DNA of 64,000 nt from JBEKIK01 sp050013075 (lineage in GTDB: Bacteria; Planctomycetota; Planctomycetia; Pirellulales; Thermoguttaceae), in NCBI GenBank assembly GCA_050013075.1, contig JBEKFZ010000003.1, positions 1 through 64,000 on the forward strand, read 5' to 3'. Made by a program: the position numbers and the translations under genes. Shown here in pieces: positions 52,373-61,342 of the stretch; position 1 is the first letter of the stretch, and each line of letters starts with the position of its first letter. A model generated the notes under the pieces. The model did no database searches and was not told where the DNA came from. It was given only the letters and a program-made list of their open reading frames with translations.

Positions 52373-53197
52373 ATGGCAAAAAATGACGATCTCTATCAAG
52401 GCCGATTCTTATCTCAAGGATACCCGAATCTGGAAAAAATAGTTGCTGAAAAACACAAGCAGAGGGAGTTTTCTTCTGCAAAGGAAATCATGTCCTGCAT
52501 CGATCGGCTTGTGGATCTCAAGAATGGAGTGAATACGATAGTGGACATTGGTTGCGGTCCCCATGCAACCAACGTTAAGACGCTGTTAGATGCCCATTAC
52601 AATGTTGTGGGAGTGGAACCAGTGACTTCTTTTGTGGAATCAGCTCGAAACATGATAGGTGATCCGAACAGGATTATCCAGGGTTGCGCCGAATCAATGC
52701 CTTTCAATAATCAATCGCAACGAGTCGTACTAATGCAAAATGTTTTGGAGCATGTGGACTCAGTACCAAAGTGTTTGGAGGAAGCCTATCGTGTACTTGC
52801 GCCGGACGGAGTGTTATATGTGTCGACTACAAATAAGCTGTCAGTGGGCGGTGCTCCATTGTTTAGCGAATTCAACATTCCTTTCTATAGTTTGTTTCCA
52901 AGCCTCGTAAAGGAATGTTATGTTTATAAGCAACTGCACTTTGATCCGCGTTTGGCGAACTTCACACTTCGCCCTGCCGTGCATTGGTTTACTTACTCAG
53001 GATTGTGCAAAGCGGGGCGTGATGCCGGTTTTGCACATTTCTACAGCAAGATCGACTTGGTTGACTTATCCAGCGAATATGTAAAACGCGGCTCGCTCAG
53101 ACGTATTGCACTTAAATTAGCTAGATGGAGTCCGTGGTTTCGCGCTTTAGTACTGTCACAAACAGGGCACATAATTATGTGGAAACGAATGGAATAA
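52373..53197 (+). CDS. Class I SAM-dependent methyltransferase
   Basis: The 274-residue protein has the SAM-binding block TIVDIGCGPHATNVKTLLDA (about 56-75, Gly-x-Gly at 61-63) and a second acid-rich block GVEPVTSFVESARNM, then VVLMQNVLEHVDSVPKCLEEA (about 120-140). This is the Rossmann core of class I methyltransferases, with C-terminal additions that may select a glycan substrate. It could O-methylate a sugar of the surface polymer; the acceptor is unknown. GAGGTAAC precedes ATG 52373. It is inserted between two gmd remnants, and its G+C is lower than that of the Pse genes. Confidence 0.75.
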   Translation: MAKNDDLYQGRFLSQGYPNLEKIVAEKHKQREFSSAKEIMSCIDRLVDLKNGVNTIVDIGCGPHATNVKTLLDAHYNVVGVEPVTSFVESARNMIGDPNRIIQGCAESMPFNNQSQRVVLMQNVLEHVDSVPKCLEEAYRVLAPDGVLYVSTTNKLSVGGAPLFSEFNIPFYSLFPSLVKECYVYKQLHFDPRLANFTLRPAVHWFTYSGLCKAGRDAGFAHFYSKIDLVDLSSEYVKRGSLRRIALKLARWSPWFRALVLSQTGHIIMWKRME

Positions 53198-53272
53198 AGG
53201 ATCCATGAGATAAATTGTGATGGAAGTATATCAACCGAGATAATTTTTATTTGGAAGGCTTGGGGCCATTAT

Positions 53273-53692
53273 TTGTATCACTGGTCGGACTCGATTATGA
53301 CAGTATCCCACGGCATCACCGATAGCACTGCCGAAATAATGGGGATTTCCCGTAGCCGCTTCCATGTGATTTACAACCCCGTGGTTAGGCTGGAGCTATT
53401 TACCAAGGCCCGTGAGACACTGGACCATCCATGGTTCGGATCGAACCAGCCCCCCGTTGTTTTGGCTGTCGGCAACCTATCGCCTTGGAAGGATTTCGGC
53501 TTGCTCCTGAAGGCGTTTTCGTTGGTCCGCGAAGAGTACTTTCGTCCCTTGGATGTGCAATTGCTCGTTGGGGACGCGACCAAGGCCGAAAAGGTTTTGG
53601 GGTGGAAACCCACAATCCGTTTCGATAGATTGGTGGATATGATGGTCGATCACGATCTATCCGTTGTGAAAGGATGTGAATCTTGTCTATAG
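53273..53692 (+). pseudogene. Chimeric ORF: inside of a GT4 glycosyltransferase joined to the tail of gmd
   Basis: The open frame of 139 codons joins two unrelated parts. Residues 1-88 (WSDSIMTVSHGITDSTAEIM, HPWFGSNQPPVVLAVGNLSPWKDF) match the middle of the intact GT4 at 53683-54819 (IIAVSHGTADDF, HPWFQEKQPPVVLGVGRLTAQKDF). Residues 89-131 (YFRPLDVQLLVGDATKAEKVLGWKP) match the gmd tail at 19448-20422 (YLRPADVNTLCGDAGKARRILKWEP). The join is near 53535. Neither part can be functional. It records a recombination between two broken genes; the stop overlaps the next start. Confidence 0.85.
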
Positions 53693-54819
53693 TTGAAGCC
53701 GTAAACGAGAAGAAGATCAAAGTCGCCATGTTTTTGCCGAACTTGGACACTGGCGGTGCAGAACGTGTTTTTGTTAATCTTGCAAACGCGTTGACGTTGA
53801 AAGGTTTTGCTCCGACTCTACTTGTGGGAACGCTGGATAAAGCGGCATACCTCGAGACGATCTTGCATGAAGTGCGGGTTTACGAACTGGGCGTGCGACA
53901 CATGCGATCCGCCGTATTTCCGCTAATACGGTTTCTTCGACGCGAACGTCCCGCCATGTTGCTGACCGCCTTGGAACATTCCAATTTCGCGGCGATCGTT
54001 GCCGCAAAAATGGCTCGAACCGGCACGCCAGTCTTGGCGACCATTCATCAAACTCTCTCTAGAGTTTTGGAAACGTCGCAATCGTTGTATGAAAGACTAG
54101 TTATTTACGTCACACTAAAAGTTGCGCCGATGGCCGACCAGATCATTGCCGTATCGCATGGGACGGCCGACGATTTTGCACGTTTGGCAAAAATTTCTAG
54201 AGAGCGAGTCAGAGTTATTTACAATCCGGTTATCGGTCCCACCTTGTATCGGGGTATTCAGGAACCAATTGAACATCCGTGGTTTCAGGAAAAACAGCCG
54301 CCGGTTGTTTTGGGCGTCGGACGTCTGACGGCCCAAAAGGATTTTCCCAATCTTATTCGTGCATTTGCATTGCTGAGGAAGACATCTGATGCAAGACTCG
54401 TCATTCTTGGCGACGGAGAGGAACAGCCTTCACTCGAACGACTTGTTCTGGAACTGAAGCTTAGTGAGTGCGTTTCAATACCGGGCGTGGTATCCAATCC
54501 GTTTGCCTACATGAGAAGGGCTTCACTTTTTGTCCTTTCTTCGGCATGGGAGGCGTTGCCCACAGTGCTTATCGAAGCGATGGCTTGTGGTTGCCCGGTC
54601 GTGTCGACGGATTGTCCTAACGGGCCGGCCGAAATTCTCGACAATGGGCGGCTTGGGCCACTCGTTCCCGTGGGAGACGTGGAAGCCCTTGCGCGGGCCA
54701 TGAAAACGTCTTTGGCGGAAAGCCACTCTCCCGTAGCGCCGGAAGTTCTCTTACCATACACGCTTGATTATTCAGCGGAACAATATTGTCAATTGATTGC
54801 CGAGATGCTTCATGGCTAG
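53683..54819 (+). CDS. GT4-family glycosyltransferase
   Basis: The 378-residue GT-B enzyme has KVAMFLPNLDTGGAERVFVN near the start (about residues 14-33), the UDP/donor C-domain opening QPPVVLGVGRLTAQKDFPNL (about 205-224), and the acidic donor motif in SSAWEALPTVLIEAMACGCPV (about 286-306, with E-x7-E). It should add one sugar to a lipid-linked repeat unit at the cytoplasmic face. The start TTG 53683 has AAAGGATG upstream and overlaps the chimeric ORF. The stop overlaps the start of a truncated wzy fragment, showing that a GT4-wzy gene pair originally stood here. Confidence 0.87.
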   Translation: MSIVEAVNEKKIKVAMFLPNLDTGGAERVFVNLANALTLKGFAPTLLVGTLDKAAYLETILHEVRVYELGVRHMRSAVFPLIRFLRRERPAMLLTALEHSNFAAIVAAKMARTGTPVLATIHQTLSRVLETSQSLYERLVIYVTLKVAPMADQIIAVSHGTADDFARLAKISRERVRVIYNPVIGPTLYRGIQEPIEHPWFQEKQPPVVLGVGRLTAQKDFPNLIRAFALLRKTSDARLVILGDGEEQPSLERLVLELKLSECVSIPGVVSNPFAYMRRASLFVLSSAWEALPTVLIEAMACGCPVVSTDCPNGPAEILDNGRLGPLVPVGDVEALARAMKTSLAESHSPVAPEVLLPYTLDYSAEQYCQLIAEMLHG

Positions 54820-55080
54820 TGTGCCGTTTTACCTTCTGTGCGTTTTTGTGTTTTTTTTACCGTGGGAAACGCTAGGCGGACTCGATTGTGACTGTATCCC
54901 ACGGCGTTGCCGATAGTACCGCTGAAATAATGGGGATTCCCCTTGGCCGCTGCTATCCTTAGCACGTTATCCGAACCGCGTACCGTCGTGCCGGAAGAGG
55001 CGATCGACTTGTTTCGCGTCGAACGTGCGAGCGAAGAATACCTTAAAGTTCTTTTGAGAGACGTCCCATGCGTAACTTAG
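54812..55080 (+). pseudogene. Scar: truncated wzy start, GT4 middle piece and GT4 tail
   Basis: ATG 54812 starts MASVPFYLLCVFVFFLPWETL, which resembles the beginning of the Wzy protein at 55068 (LVLLMVMVFQIPWEG). It breaks at about 54878. From 54875 to about 54955 the sequence repeats 53282-53360 (SDSIVTVSHGVADSTAEIMG) with roughly 85% identity by eye. After another join, the frame SEPRTVVPEEAIDLFRVERA, then SEEYLKVLLRD looks like a glycosyltransferase C-terminus; it ends at TAG 55078-55080 overlapping the intact wzy start. It is a deletion product of two tandem GT4-wzy units. Confidence 0.75.
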
Positions 55081-56300
55081 TATTAGTGCTTTTGATGGTC
55101 ATGGTTTTCCAGATTCCGTGGGAGGGCGTCGTGGCCCTGGGAACCTTCGGTACCCTTATTCGTGCTATTGGCATGGGGACCCTTTTTCTGGGAATTTTGG
55201 CGATTTTCATCACTGGACGGTTTCGAGGTCTACTCCTCATACATTATCTGATGATTCTGTTTATGTCTTTCGCCGTTCTGAGCCTGGTATGGGTAGAGAA
55301 CAGCGATACAGCACTCGGAAAACTCACGACCTATTGTCAGTTGTTGGTTTTCGTCTGGTTAATCTGGGAATTTGCCCCCGATTCTTTCCGGCAGAGACTT
55401 CTGATGCAGGCATATATCTGGGGAGGATGCGTGGGAATCTTGACTCAAATTCTTGGCCGTCAAGACTATTCAGGTCCGGCACGAGAAGCTGTGCGACTTA
55501 CAGGCGGCAACCTGAATTTGAATGAATATGCCATCGATATGTTAATGTCGATACCGATGGCCGTCTATTGTGCCACTGATCTCAAGACTCACCGGTTGTT
55601 GCGCATAGCCTATATGCTGTACTGTCCAATTTGCGCGATAAGCGTTCTGCGTACCGGGTCCCGCATGGCATTCGTGGCCATATGTCTTATGACGTTTCTT
55701 CTAGGTCTTATTTATTTGTTTAAACGCCCTATTTTCACCATCGTCTTGAGTCTGTTTGCGGGCGTAATCTTCTTGTTTCTTATTCCGATAATCATGCCTG
55801 AAACAACCTGGGAACGATTGACCACGACTATGGATGAAATTCAGACCGGAACCTGGACCGGCCGCACGACGATTAATCATGGCGGCCTAGCTCTTTTCCA
55901 GGAGTATCCGGTGTTGGGGACGGGTATTGGTACGTTTGATAAGATGGTTGGACGAGTGCTTGGTAGTTCTGGGCCAGTACCCTCGCATAATACCTATCTT
56001 AATGTTATGGTTGAGTTAGGATCTGTGGGGTTTCTTTTGTTTATGTCCATACTAATAGAAGCGTTAATCTATACCTTTAAAATGCCTTTCCACGAGCGAT
56101 GTACTTGGCAAATCGCACTTATTTCTTGGGGTATAAGCGCGATAGCGCTTCACATGGATTACTACAAGATGTTTTGGTTCATCCTGGCACTGATTGCCTG
56201 CCAATTTGCGACCTTTAAGAAAAAAGACATTATAAAAATACCGGTTGAAAGTCTCGGAGCAATTAACACGGGATCTCGGCTTCTTGCCAGACCCCGATAG
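55068..56300 (+). CDS. O-antigen/exopolysaccharide polymerase or ligase (Wzy-like)
   Basis: This 410-residue protein has about 11 membrane helices (starts at residues 4-24, 33-50, 55-75 and onward) and a large periplasmic loop after about 240 (WERLTTTMDEIQTGTWTGRT, ... FQEYPVLGTGIGTFDKMVG, about 265-305). The conserved loop pattern is that of the O-antigen ligase/polymerase superfamily, which joins repeat units at the outer face of the inner membrane. Polymerase and ligase cannot be told apart from sequence alone; its place between glycosyltransferases favours polymerase. GAGAGACG precedes the ATG. Confidence 0.85.
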   Translation: MRNLVLVLLMVMVFQIPWEGVVALGTFGTLIRAIGMGTLFLGILAIFITGRFRGLLLIHYLMILFMSFAVLSLVWVENSDTALGKLTTYCQLLVFVWLIWEFAPDSFRQRLLMQAYIWGGCVGILTQILGRQDYSGPAREAVRLTGGNLNLNEYAIDMLMSIPMAVYCATDLKTHRLLRIAYMLYCPICAISVLRTGSRMAFVAICLMTFLLGLIYLFKRPIFTIVLSLFAGVIFLFLIPIIMPETTWERLTTTMDEIQTGTWTGRTTINHGGLALFQEYPVLGTGIGTFDKMVGRVLGSSGPVPSHNTYLNVMVELGSVGFLLFMSILIEALIYTFKMPFHERCTWQIALISWGISAIALHMDYYKMFWFILALIACQFATFKKKDIIKIPVESLGAINTGSRLLARPR

Positions 56301-56349
56301 AGAAACACAACCGATCAATGACGCGTCAGCTTCACCGCCGTCTCAGCCC

Positions 56350-57513
56350 ATGACCATGCCGGATTCGAATAGCAACCATCCCGATAAACTTAAAGTTTTG
56401 ATTGCGACCGCGTTGCCCCCGCCCGATCACGGCGGGATTGCCTCTTGGGCGCGGAATCTCCGCGGCCAATTGAGTAAAGATCCGGACATTGAACTGACTT
56501 TCGTCGATACCACGGTCCATTATCGGTCGCCGGTCAATTCATTCCTCGGCCTTCGATTGGTCGGCGGATTGATCCAAGGGCTGCGCGACACCTGCCGAAT
56601 CTATAAAAAAATAAAGGCGAATCGCCCCAACCTGCTTCATCTGACCACCAGCGGCGGACTGGCCACGGTTAAGGACCTGATCATACTTACGATTGCCAGG
56701 CGGCTGGGCGTGCCGAGTGTTATTCATTATCACATGGGGCGATTCCCTGGAATTATTGAGAGGGCGGGGATTGAATGGAAACTGACGCGCCGGACCATGC
56801 GAATGGCCGATGTCGTGATCCCCTTGGACAAAACTTCCGAGTCGGACATCAAGGCCGCTTTGCCGGGACTGAAGGTAGTGAAACTTCCCAACATGGTTGA
56901 GATCGACGTGATCGACCAAATACGCCGCCAAGGTCCCCCGTCGCCGCCCTGTCCCGAGGGTTGCGCTCGGCTCGTATATGCCGGGCACGTCATTCCCAAA
57001 AAGGGATTGCGCGAATTGGTTTCGGCATGTGTGCAAATTTCCTCGTATCCGATAGTATTGGACATTGTCGGCCCGTTCGCCGCCGGATTCAAAAAGCAAC
57101 TCATGGAAATCGCCTCTCGGGCGGGGCGAGGGAAGTGGCTGAACTTTCTCGGGTGGATGGAACGCAGCGAGGCGATTCGGCATATCGCTCATGCCGACAT
57201 ATTCGTATTGCCCAGCTATACCGAAGGAATGCCTAACGTCGTTTTGGAGGCGATGGCTTGCGAGCGGGCGATTTTGAGCACCACCGTCGGGGCGATGCCG
57301 GAGATGCTTGATATCGGCGGACCGGGAGAATGCGGTGTGTGCGTACCGCCCCGAAACGCGGACGCGCTGGCCGATGCAATCCGCGATCTGCTCCAAAACC
57401 CACAACTACGCGGTCAATTGGGACGCAAAGCCCGGCAACGAGCCTTGCAACTTTATTCCGTGCCCGTCGGTTGCGAACAACTGCTTAATTTATGGCGTTC
57501 TTTGGGTAAATGA
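56350..57513 (+). CDS. GT4-family glycosyltransferase
   Basis: From ATG 56350 the product has 387 residues. It has the GT-B N-domain start KVLIATALPPPDHGGIASWA (about residues 14-33), VIHYHMGRFPGI (about 124-135), and a donor domain with HVIPKKGLRELVSACVQI (about 199-216) and a catalytic-type LPSYTEGMPNVVLEAMACERA (about 292-312, E-x7-E). It would transfer a hexose or amino sugar to the repeat unit. The open frame extends left to 56245 across the end of wzy, with two further ATG candidates (56350 and 56356); the true start is not sure. A MITE-like element lies 80 bases downstream. Confidence 0.85.
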   Translation: MTMPDSNSNHPDKLKVLIATALPPPDHGGIASWARNLRGQLSKDPDIELTFVDTTVHYRSPVNSFLGLRLVGGLIQGLRDTCRIYKKIKANRPNLLHLTTSGGLATVKDLIILTIARRLGVPSVIHYHMGRFPGIIERAGIEWKLTRRTMRMADVVIPLDKTSESDIKAALPGLKVVKLPNMVEIDVIDQIRRQGPPSPPCPEGCARLVYAGHVIPKKGLRELVSACVQISSYPIVLDIVGPFAAGFKKQLMEIASRAGRGKWLNFLGWMERSEAIRHIAHADIFVLPSYTEGMPNVVLEAMACERAILSTTVGAMPEMLDIGGPGECGVCVPPRNADALADAIRDLLQNPQLRGQLGRKARQRALQLYSVPVGCEQLLNLWRSLGK

Positions 57514-57592
57514 GTCTTTTTTTATTGCTAAGCGAACTACAAACAACGTACCCGGCGGAAACTTGACAAGTTTTTTGAGGCCAAGTAGTATC

Positions 57593-57710
57593 TTAGAGCC
57601 TATCCAAATACCCATTTTTGTCATCCTGAGCATAGCGAAGGATCTTGATAATAGAGGCTAGATTCTTCGCTTCGCTCAGAATGACGACAGGTTTTAGGAT
57701 AAGCTCTTAA
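57593..57710. mobile_element. MITE-like element, copy 2
   Basis: About 118 bp, with ends TTAGAGCCTATCC on the left and AGGATAAGCTCTTAA on the right and the inner sequence TCATCCTGAGCATAGCGAAG facing CTTCGCTTCGCTCAGAATGA. It matches copy 1 at 20483-20623 in its ends and inner arms, in the same orientation, but the centre differs. It lies downstream of a glycosyltransferase gene. Confidence 0.75.
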
Positions 57711-57795
57711 TAAATGATACGCTTTTTTGCAACTCATCAGCGGATAAAAATACATAGCAAAAGAGTAATATAGTCTCAGAATTAAGGTGGGGATC

Positions 57796-58821
57796 ATGAA
57801 TCAGGTCGATGAAACGTCTATAAAAGGTTCGGAAACTAAACCGCTGATTTCACTCGTATTACCTTGCTTCAATGAAAGCGAGGTATTCCCTTACTTGCGG
57901 ACATCTTTGGTGGGAATTGCCGACACTTTAGCAAATTCGTTTCGAGTGGAGATCATATTTGTCAACGATGGCAGTACGGATTCCACGTGGAAACAAATAT
58001 GTTCTTTTGCAAAAGATGATCCGCGTGTGTGTGGAATATCATTGTCGCGTAACTTTGGACACCAAATGGCTCTTACTTGCGGATGTGATCATGCGCGAGG
58101 AGACGCTATCGTATCAATGGACGCAGATCTTCAAGATCCGCCAGAGGTTGTGTTTGAGTTAGTAAATGAGTGGAAAAAAGGCTATGACCTGGTTCATGCA
58201 GTCCGGATGAAACGCGAAGGCGAGTCCTGCTTCAAGTTGTGGACTGCGGCCATTTTCTACCGCCTTATCCGTTTTCTCGGCGCCACTAACGTAAGAGCCG
58301 ACGCAGGCGACTTCCGTTTGATAAGCCGACGCAGCCTAAATGCACTGAATCAGATGCGCGAGCAGCATCGCTTCATCCGCGGCATGGTAGGATGGGGCGG
58401 ATTTCGCACGAGCGAAGTTTACTATCATCGAAAACCGCGGAAGGCGGGAAAGACCAAATACCCCTTCAGAAAAATGCTGCATTTCGCGACCGACGCCATC
58501 GTTTCTTTTTCCACGCTTCCCTTGAAAGTGTCGTTTGCCGCCGCCGTCCTTCTTTCCGTACTGATCTTAGGATATTTGTGCGTGGCAACGGTGGATCACT
58601 TCGTCAGGGGAACCGTACTTGTGCCGGGATGGCCAAGTCTTATCCTGGCAACGGTTGCTCTGGGGTGCATGAATCTGATCTGTATTGGGATTCTTGGGGA
58701 GTACGTGGGGCGCATATATGAGCAGGTCAAGCAACGGCCGCTTTATCTTGTGCAAGAGACGACTCAAGAGCCAGATCATGCTGACGAATGTACCGAGGAT
58801 AAGACATGTCCGAAGAAATAA
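57796..58821 (+). CDS. GT2-family glycosyltransferase with two membrane helices (GtrB/DPM1-like)
   Basis: From ATG 57796 (GGTGGGG upstream; a GTG at 57787 lies in that site) the product has 341 residues. The GT-A domain has SLVLPCFNESEVFPYLRTSL (about 21-40), IIFVNDGSTDSTW (about 53-65), the DAD triplet in VSMDADLQDP (about 107-116), and a QMREQHRFIRGMVGW block (about 180-194). Two membrane helices follow at about 240-262 and 275-300. This layout is that of polyprenyl-phosphate sugar transferases (GtrB, DPM1), which load a sugar on undecaprenyl phosphate for a membrane GT-C enzyme such as those at 59671 and 61343. The next gene overlaps its end by 16 bases. Confidence 0.9.
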   Translation: MNQVDETSIKGSETKPLISLVLPCFNESEVFPYLRTSLVGIADTLANSFRVEIIFVNDGSTDSTWKQICSFAKDDPRVCGISLSRNFGHQMALTCGCDHARGDAIVSMDADLQDPPEVVFELVNEWKKGYDLVHAVRMKREGESCFKLWTAAIFYRLIRFLGATNVRADAGDFRLISRRSLNALNQMREQHRFIRGMVGWGGFRTSEVYYHRKPRKAGKTKYPFRKMLHFATDAIVSFSTLPLKVSFAAAVLLSVLILGYLCVATVDHFVRGTVLVPGWPSLILATVALGCMNLICIGILGEYVGRIYEQVKQRPLYLVQETTQEPDHADECTEDKTCPKK

Positions 58822-59570
58822 GGCAAAAGGATATAGATGACGGCAAATCGGTCGAGGACTGTGAAGAGGCTGAATTCGACGCCTACGCGGCAGCATATGA
58901 CGAAGGAATAGACAATCCTATTCGCCGATGCGTTGGCGGCGACCCCGAGTCCTTCATAGAAGTTAAAGCCGATTGGTTATTGAGGCGATGCAATCGTTTG
59001 CCGTACTTTTACCAGGGCAAAAACATAAAACTACTCGACTATGGTTGCGGTACGGGAATTATGCTTAGAGTTCTTAGACGTCTTGGTTTTGTAGGTGGTT
59101 TGACTGGTTGCGATGTGTCTTGTGAGATGCTGGAACAGGCAAAGAAACAATGGCCGCTTGACCCACTGCCCGAACTTTACCCGATGAAAGACGGGTTGGC
59201 TCCTTTCGATGATGCCAAGTTCGACCTGATCGTAGTCAGTTCAGTGTTACATCATGTACCCGTCGATCAACGGGATCGCACCTATGCCGATATTATGCGT
59301 CTTCTTAAGCCGGGAGGTCATGTTTGTGTCTTTGAGCATAATCCCTATAATCCCCTGACTCAATGGGTCGTACGACATACTCCTATCGACAAGAATGCTG
59401 TTTTGCTCCGCCCCAAAGAGGTTCGGGAAGGCCTCGTGAAAGCGGGTGCTTCCAGGCTGGAGACAGCATACATCATGTTCTTGCCCCCGCGTTTTCGGTC
59501 ACTGCGATTCTTTGAACGATATTTTTATTGGTTGCCATTTGCCGCTCAATATGCCGTGTTTGCCCTCTGA
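58806..59570 (+). CDS. Class I SAM-dependent methyltransferase
   Basis: The 254-residue protein has a canonical SAM site, IKLLDYGCGTGIMLRVLRRL (about 73-92), then GGLTGCDVSCEMLEQAKKQW (about 96-115) and FDLIVVSSVLHHVPVDQRDR (about 138-157). An acidic N-terminal extension of 25 residues precedes it. It is probably a sugar or lipid-carrier methyltransferase for this glycan; the acceptor is unknown. It overlaps the GT2 gene by 16 bases, so the two may be coupled. Its length is normal, and nothing indicates loss of function. Confidence 0.8.
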   Translation: MSEEIRQKDIDDGKSVEDCEEAEFDAYAAAYDEGIDNPIRRCVGGDPESFIEVKADWLLRRCNRLPYFYQGKNIKLLDYGCGTGIMLRVLRRLGFVGGLTGCDVSCEMLEQAKKQWPLDPLPELYPMKDGLAPFDDAKFDLIVVSSVLHHVPVDQRDRTYADIMRLLKPGGHVCVFEHNPYNPLTQWVVRHTPIDKNAVLLRPKEVREGLVKAGASRLETAYIMFLPPRFRSLRFFERYFYWLPFAAQYAVFAL

Positions 59571-59670
59571 TCAGGATATCATAAGGTAACTATCGAATTC
59601 CGAATTCATATACGGACAGCCGTACACGGAACATTCCGCATGAATAAAAAGTAATTTAAAGGAGGATGAA

Positions 59671-61266
59671 ATGATCAGTAACAGAATTGCGGTTTACGAT
59701 CACTCTGTGGGGATTCAAGATCGGACGGCAACTTGGTATTGCGCGGTCTTGTGGATTGCGGCATGTGGGGCTCTGGCATTCATCTTAATTTGGCCCCTCG
59801 CGGCAGGAATGGTTTCCTGCTGTGACGATGTTGAATATTCCCGCTTTGTTATTGTGAGGGGAACTTTTTGGGATAATCTTGTGTATTGGTGGAAAAGCGT
59901 AGCGTTTAGACCAATCGATTTGTCCAGTTATTTTTTCGTGAACCTGGAAACGCTTGACGCGCGGGCGACAATCTTGTTGCACTTGCCCGGACTAGCGGCA
60001 ATTCTCGCCGCAATCTGGGTGGCGCTAAAGCGATTGACTCCGCAATACCGGTTATATTTTCCCATAGCAGTGCTGCTGTGGTGTCTGCACATGGCCACGA
60101 CGGTAACGCTTTGGCAACACGACACCATAGCGCAAACATGGGTATCGGCGTGCGGTCTATGGTTGGGACTGGTAGCCTGGAAAGCCATCGAAAGAGTTTG
60201 GGCAGGACAATCCATCCGTCGCCAAACATGGACCATTATGATCTTATGCGTAATTGGCGTTTTAACAAAGGAAATATTCTACGGTTGGGTTGCCGCGGTT
60301 GGTATGCTCCTGATCGCGTCGAGTCTTCTGGCTTTACGGCGGCGCAAATTGCAGGCGTCGATCGATCTCGGCAAACTCTTTTTGGCCACAATAATCATCC
60401 CGGCATGTTTTTTTTCGGTCCGATGGTTTGCCGGCTTGAACACAGTCGCCTCCGCCGGAGGCGGGCGCTATAGTGTGCATTTCGGCACGAATCTTATCAA
60501 AAATGTCATTTTATCCGCAATAGGTTACTTTTCAATTTCACCAGTACATGTTATTCGGGACCCATTAGCCCCATTAGCTCTAAGAGGGATTCCAATTCTC
60601 GCTGTCTGTCTTAATATAATTCTTTGTGCGGGACCTTGGTTGATCTCGTGGATCACCCATAGAGAATGGCCGGATCGACCATCCGGCAAGATTGTCGCTT
60701 TGATCGCATTAGTTACATTTCTCGGGGTCTCAGCCACTCTTCCCATGGGGCAAATCTCGGAATTGTATATAATGGGTCCGAACGCGGGAGAGGCCATAAT
60801 TCTTGCAATCGGTTTGGTGGGTTGGTGGCAACTGCTCTTCTCAGGGCGACAAAAGTGCACGTCCGCCTGGTCGAAACTCAGTAGAGCGACATTCGTCGTC
60901 GCCGCTTTCACGATGAGCGGCATCGGCATTTACGGCCTGGCGAGCCGCGTATATCATTTCCGTTTAACTTGGTCGTACGCATCGGATCTCAACCGAATAT
61001 TGCTGGATCATCAACGTTCATTGCCTCCGGTCAAGGACCGAATAGTCAGCGTATTTTTCCCGCCCGAGTACACAGAAGGGTTTATGCACAGCCAATACGT
61101 GGAGCCGCCCGCGGCAGCCTTGAATTTGGACCCAGCGGAAGCCTGGTTCAATTATCACGATCCGCTGAGACGAATTAAACTAGTCCGTGGCAAACCAGTC
61201 GGTCCGCTTGCCCCGGGCGACTTGTTTCTGGATGGTAGTCATTTGCCTCCCAGGGGCCACTGGTGA
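59671..61266 (+). CDS. Multi-pass membrane protein, possible GT-C glycosyltransferase
   Basis: This 531-residue protein has about ten membrane helices between residues 25 and 420 and a C-terminal globular part of about 100 residues. The first loop after helix 1 contains CCDDVEYSRF, with the acidic pair expected for the catalytic loop of GT-C enzymes (PMT/ArnT type), and FRPIDLSSYFF follows. I cannot confirm the family. With the GT2/DPM1-like protein nearby it could use a polyprenyl-phosphate sugar to decorate the polymer outside the membrane. AAGGAGG lies 6 bases before the ATG. The spacing to the next gene is 76 bases. Confidence 0.7.
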   Translation: MISNRIAVYDHSVGIQDRTATWYCAVLWIAACGALAFILIWPLAAGMVSCCDDVEYSRFVIVRGTFWDNLVYWWKSVAFRPIDLSSYFFVNLETLDARATILLHLPGLAAILAAIWVALKRLTPQYRLYFPIAVLLWCLHMATTVTLWQHDTIAQTWVSACGLWLGLVAWKAIERVWAGQSIRRQTWTIMILCVIGVLTKEIFYGWVAAVGMLLIASSLLALRRRKLQASIDLGKLFLATIIIPACFFSVRWFAGLNTVASAGGGRYSVHFGTNLIKNVILSAIGYFSISPVHVIRDPLAPLALRGIPILAVCLNIILCAGPWLISWITHREWPDRPSGKIVALIALVTFLGVSATLPMGQISELYIMGPNAGEAIILAIGLVGWWQLLFSGRQKCTSAWSKLSRATFVVAAFTMSGIGIYGLASRVYHFRLTWSYASDLNRILLDHQRSLPPVKDRIVSVFFPPEYTEGFMHSQYVEPPAAALNLDPAEAWFNYHDPLRRIKLVRGKPVGPLAPGDLFLDGSHLPPRGHW

Positions 61267-61342
61267 CAGTAATTTGACTCCGTAAGGCTCATTGGAAAAC
61301 ATCGTCTTGGAACTAACAACTCTTTCCAAAAGGTGAAATCAT

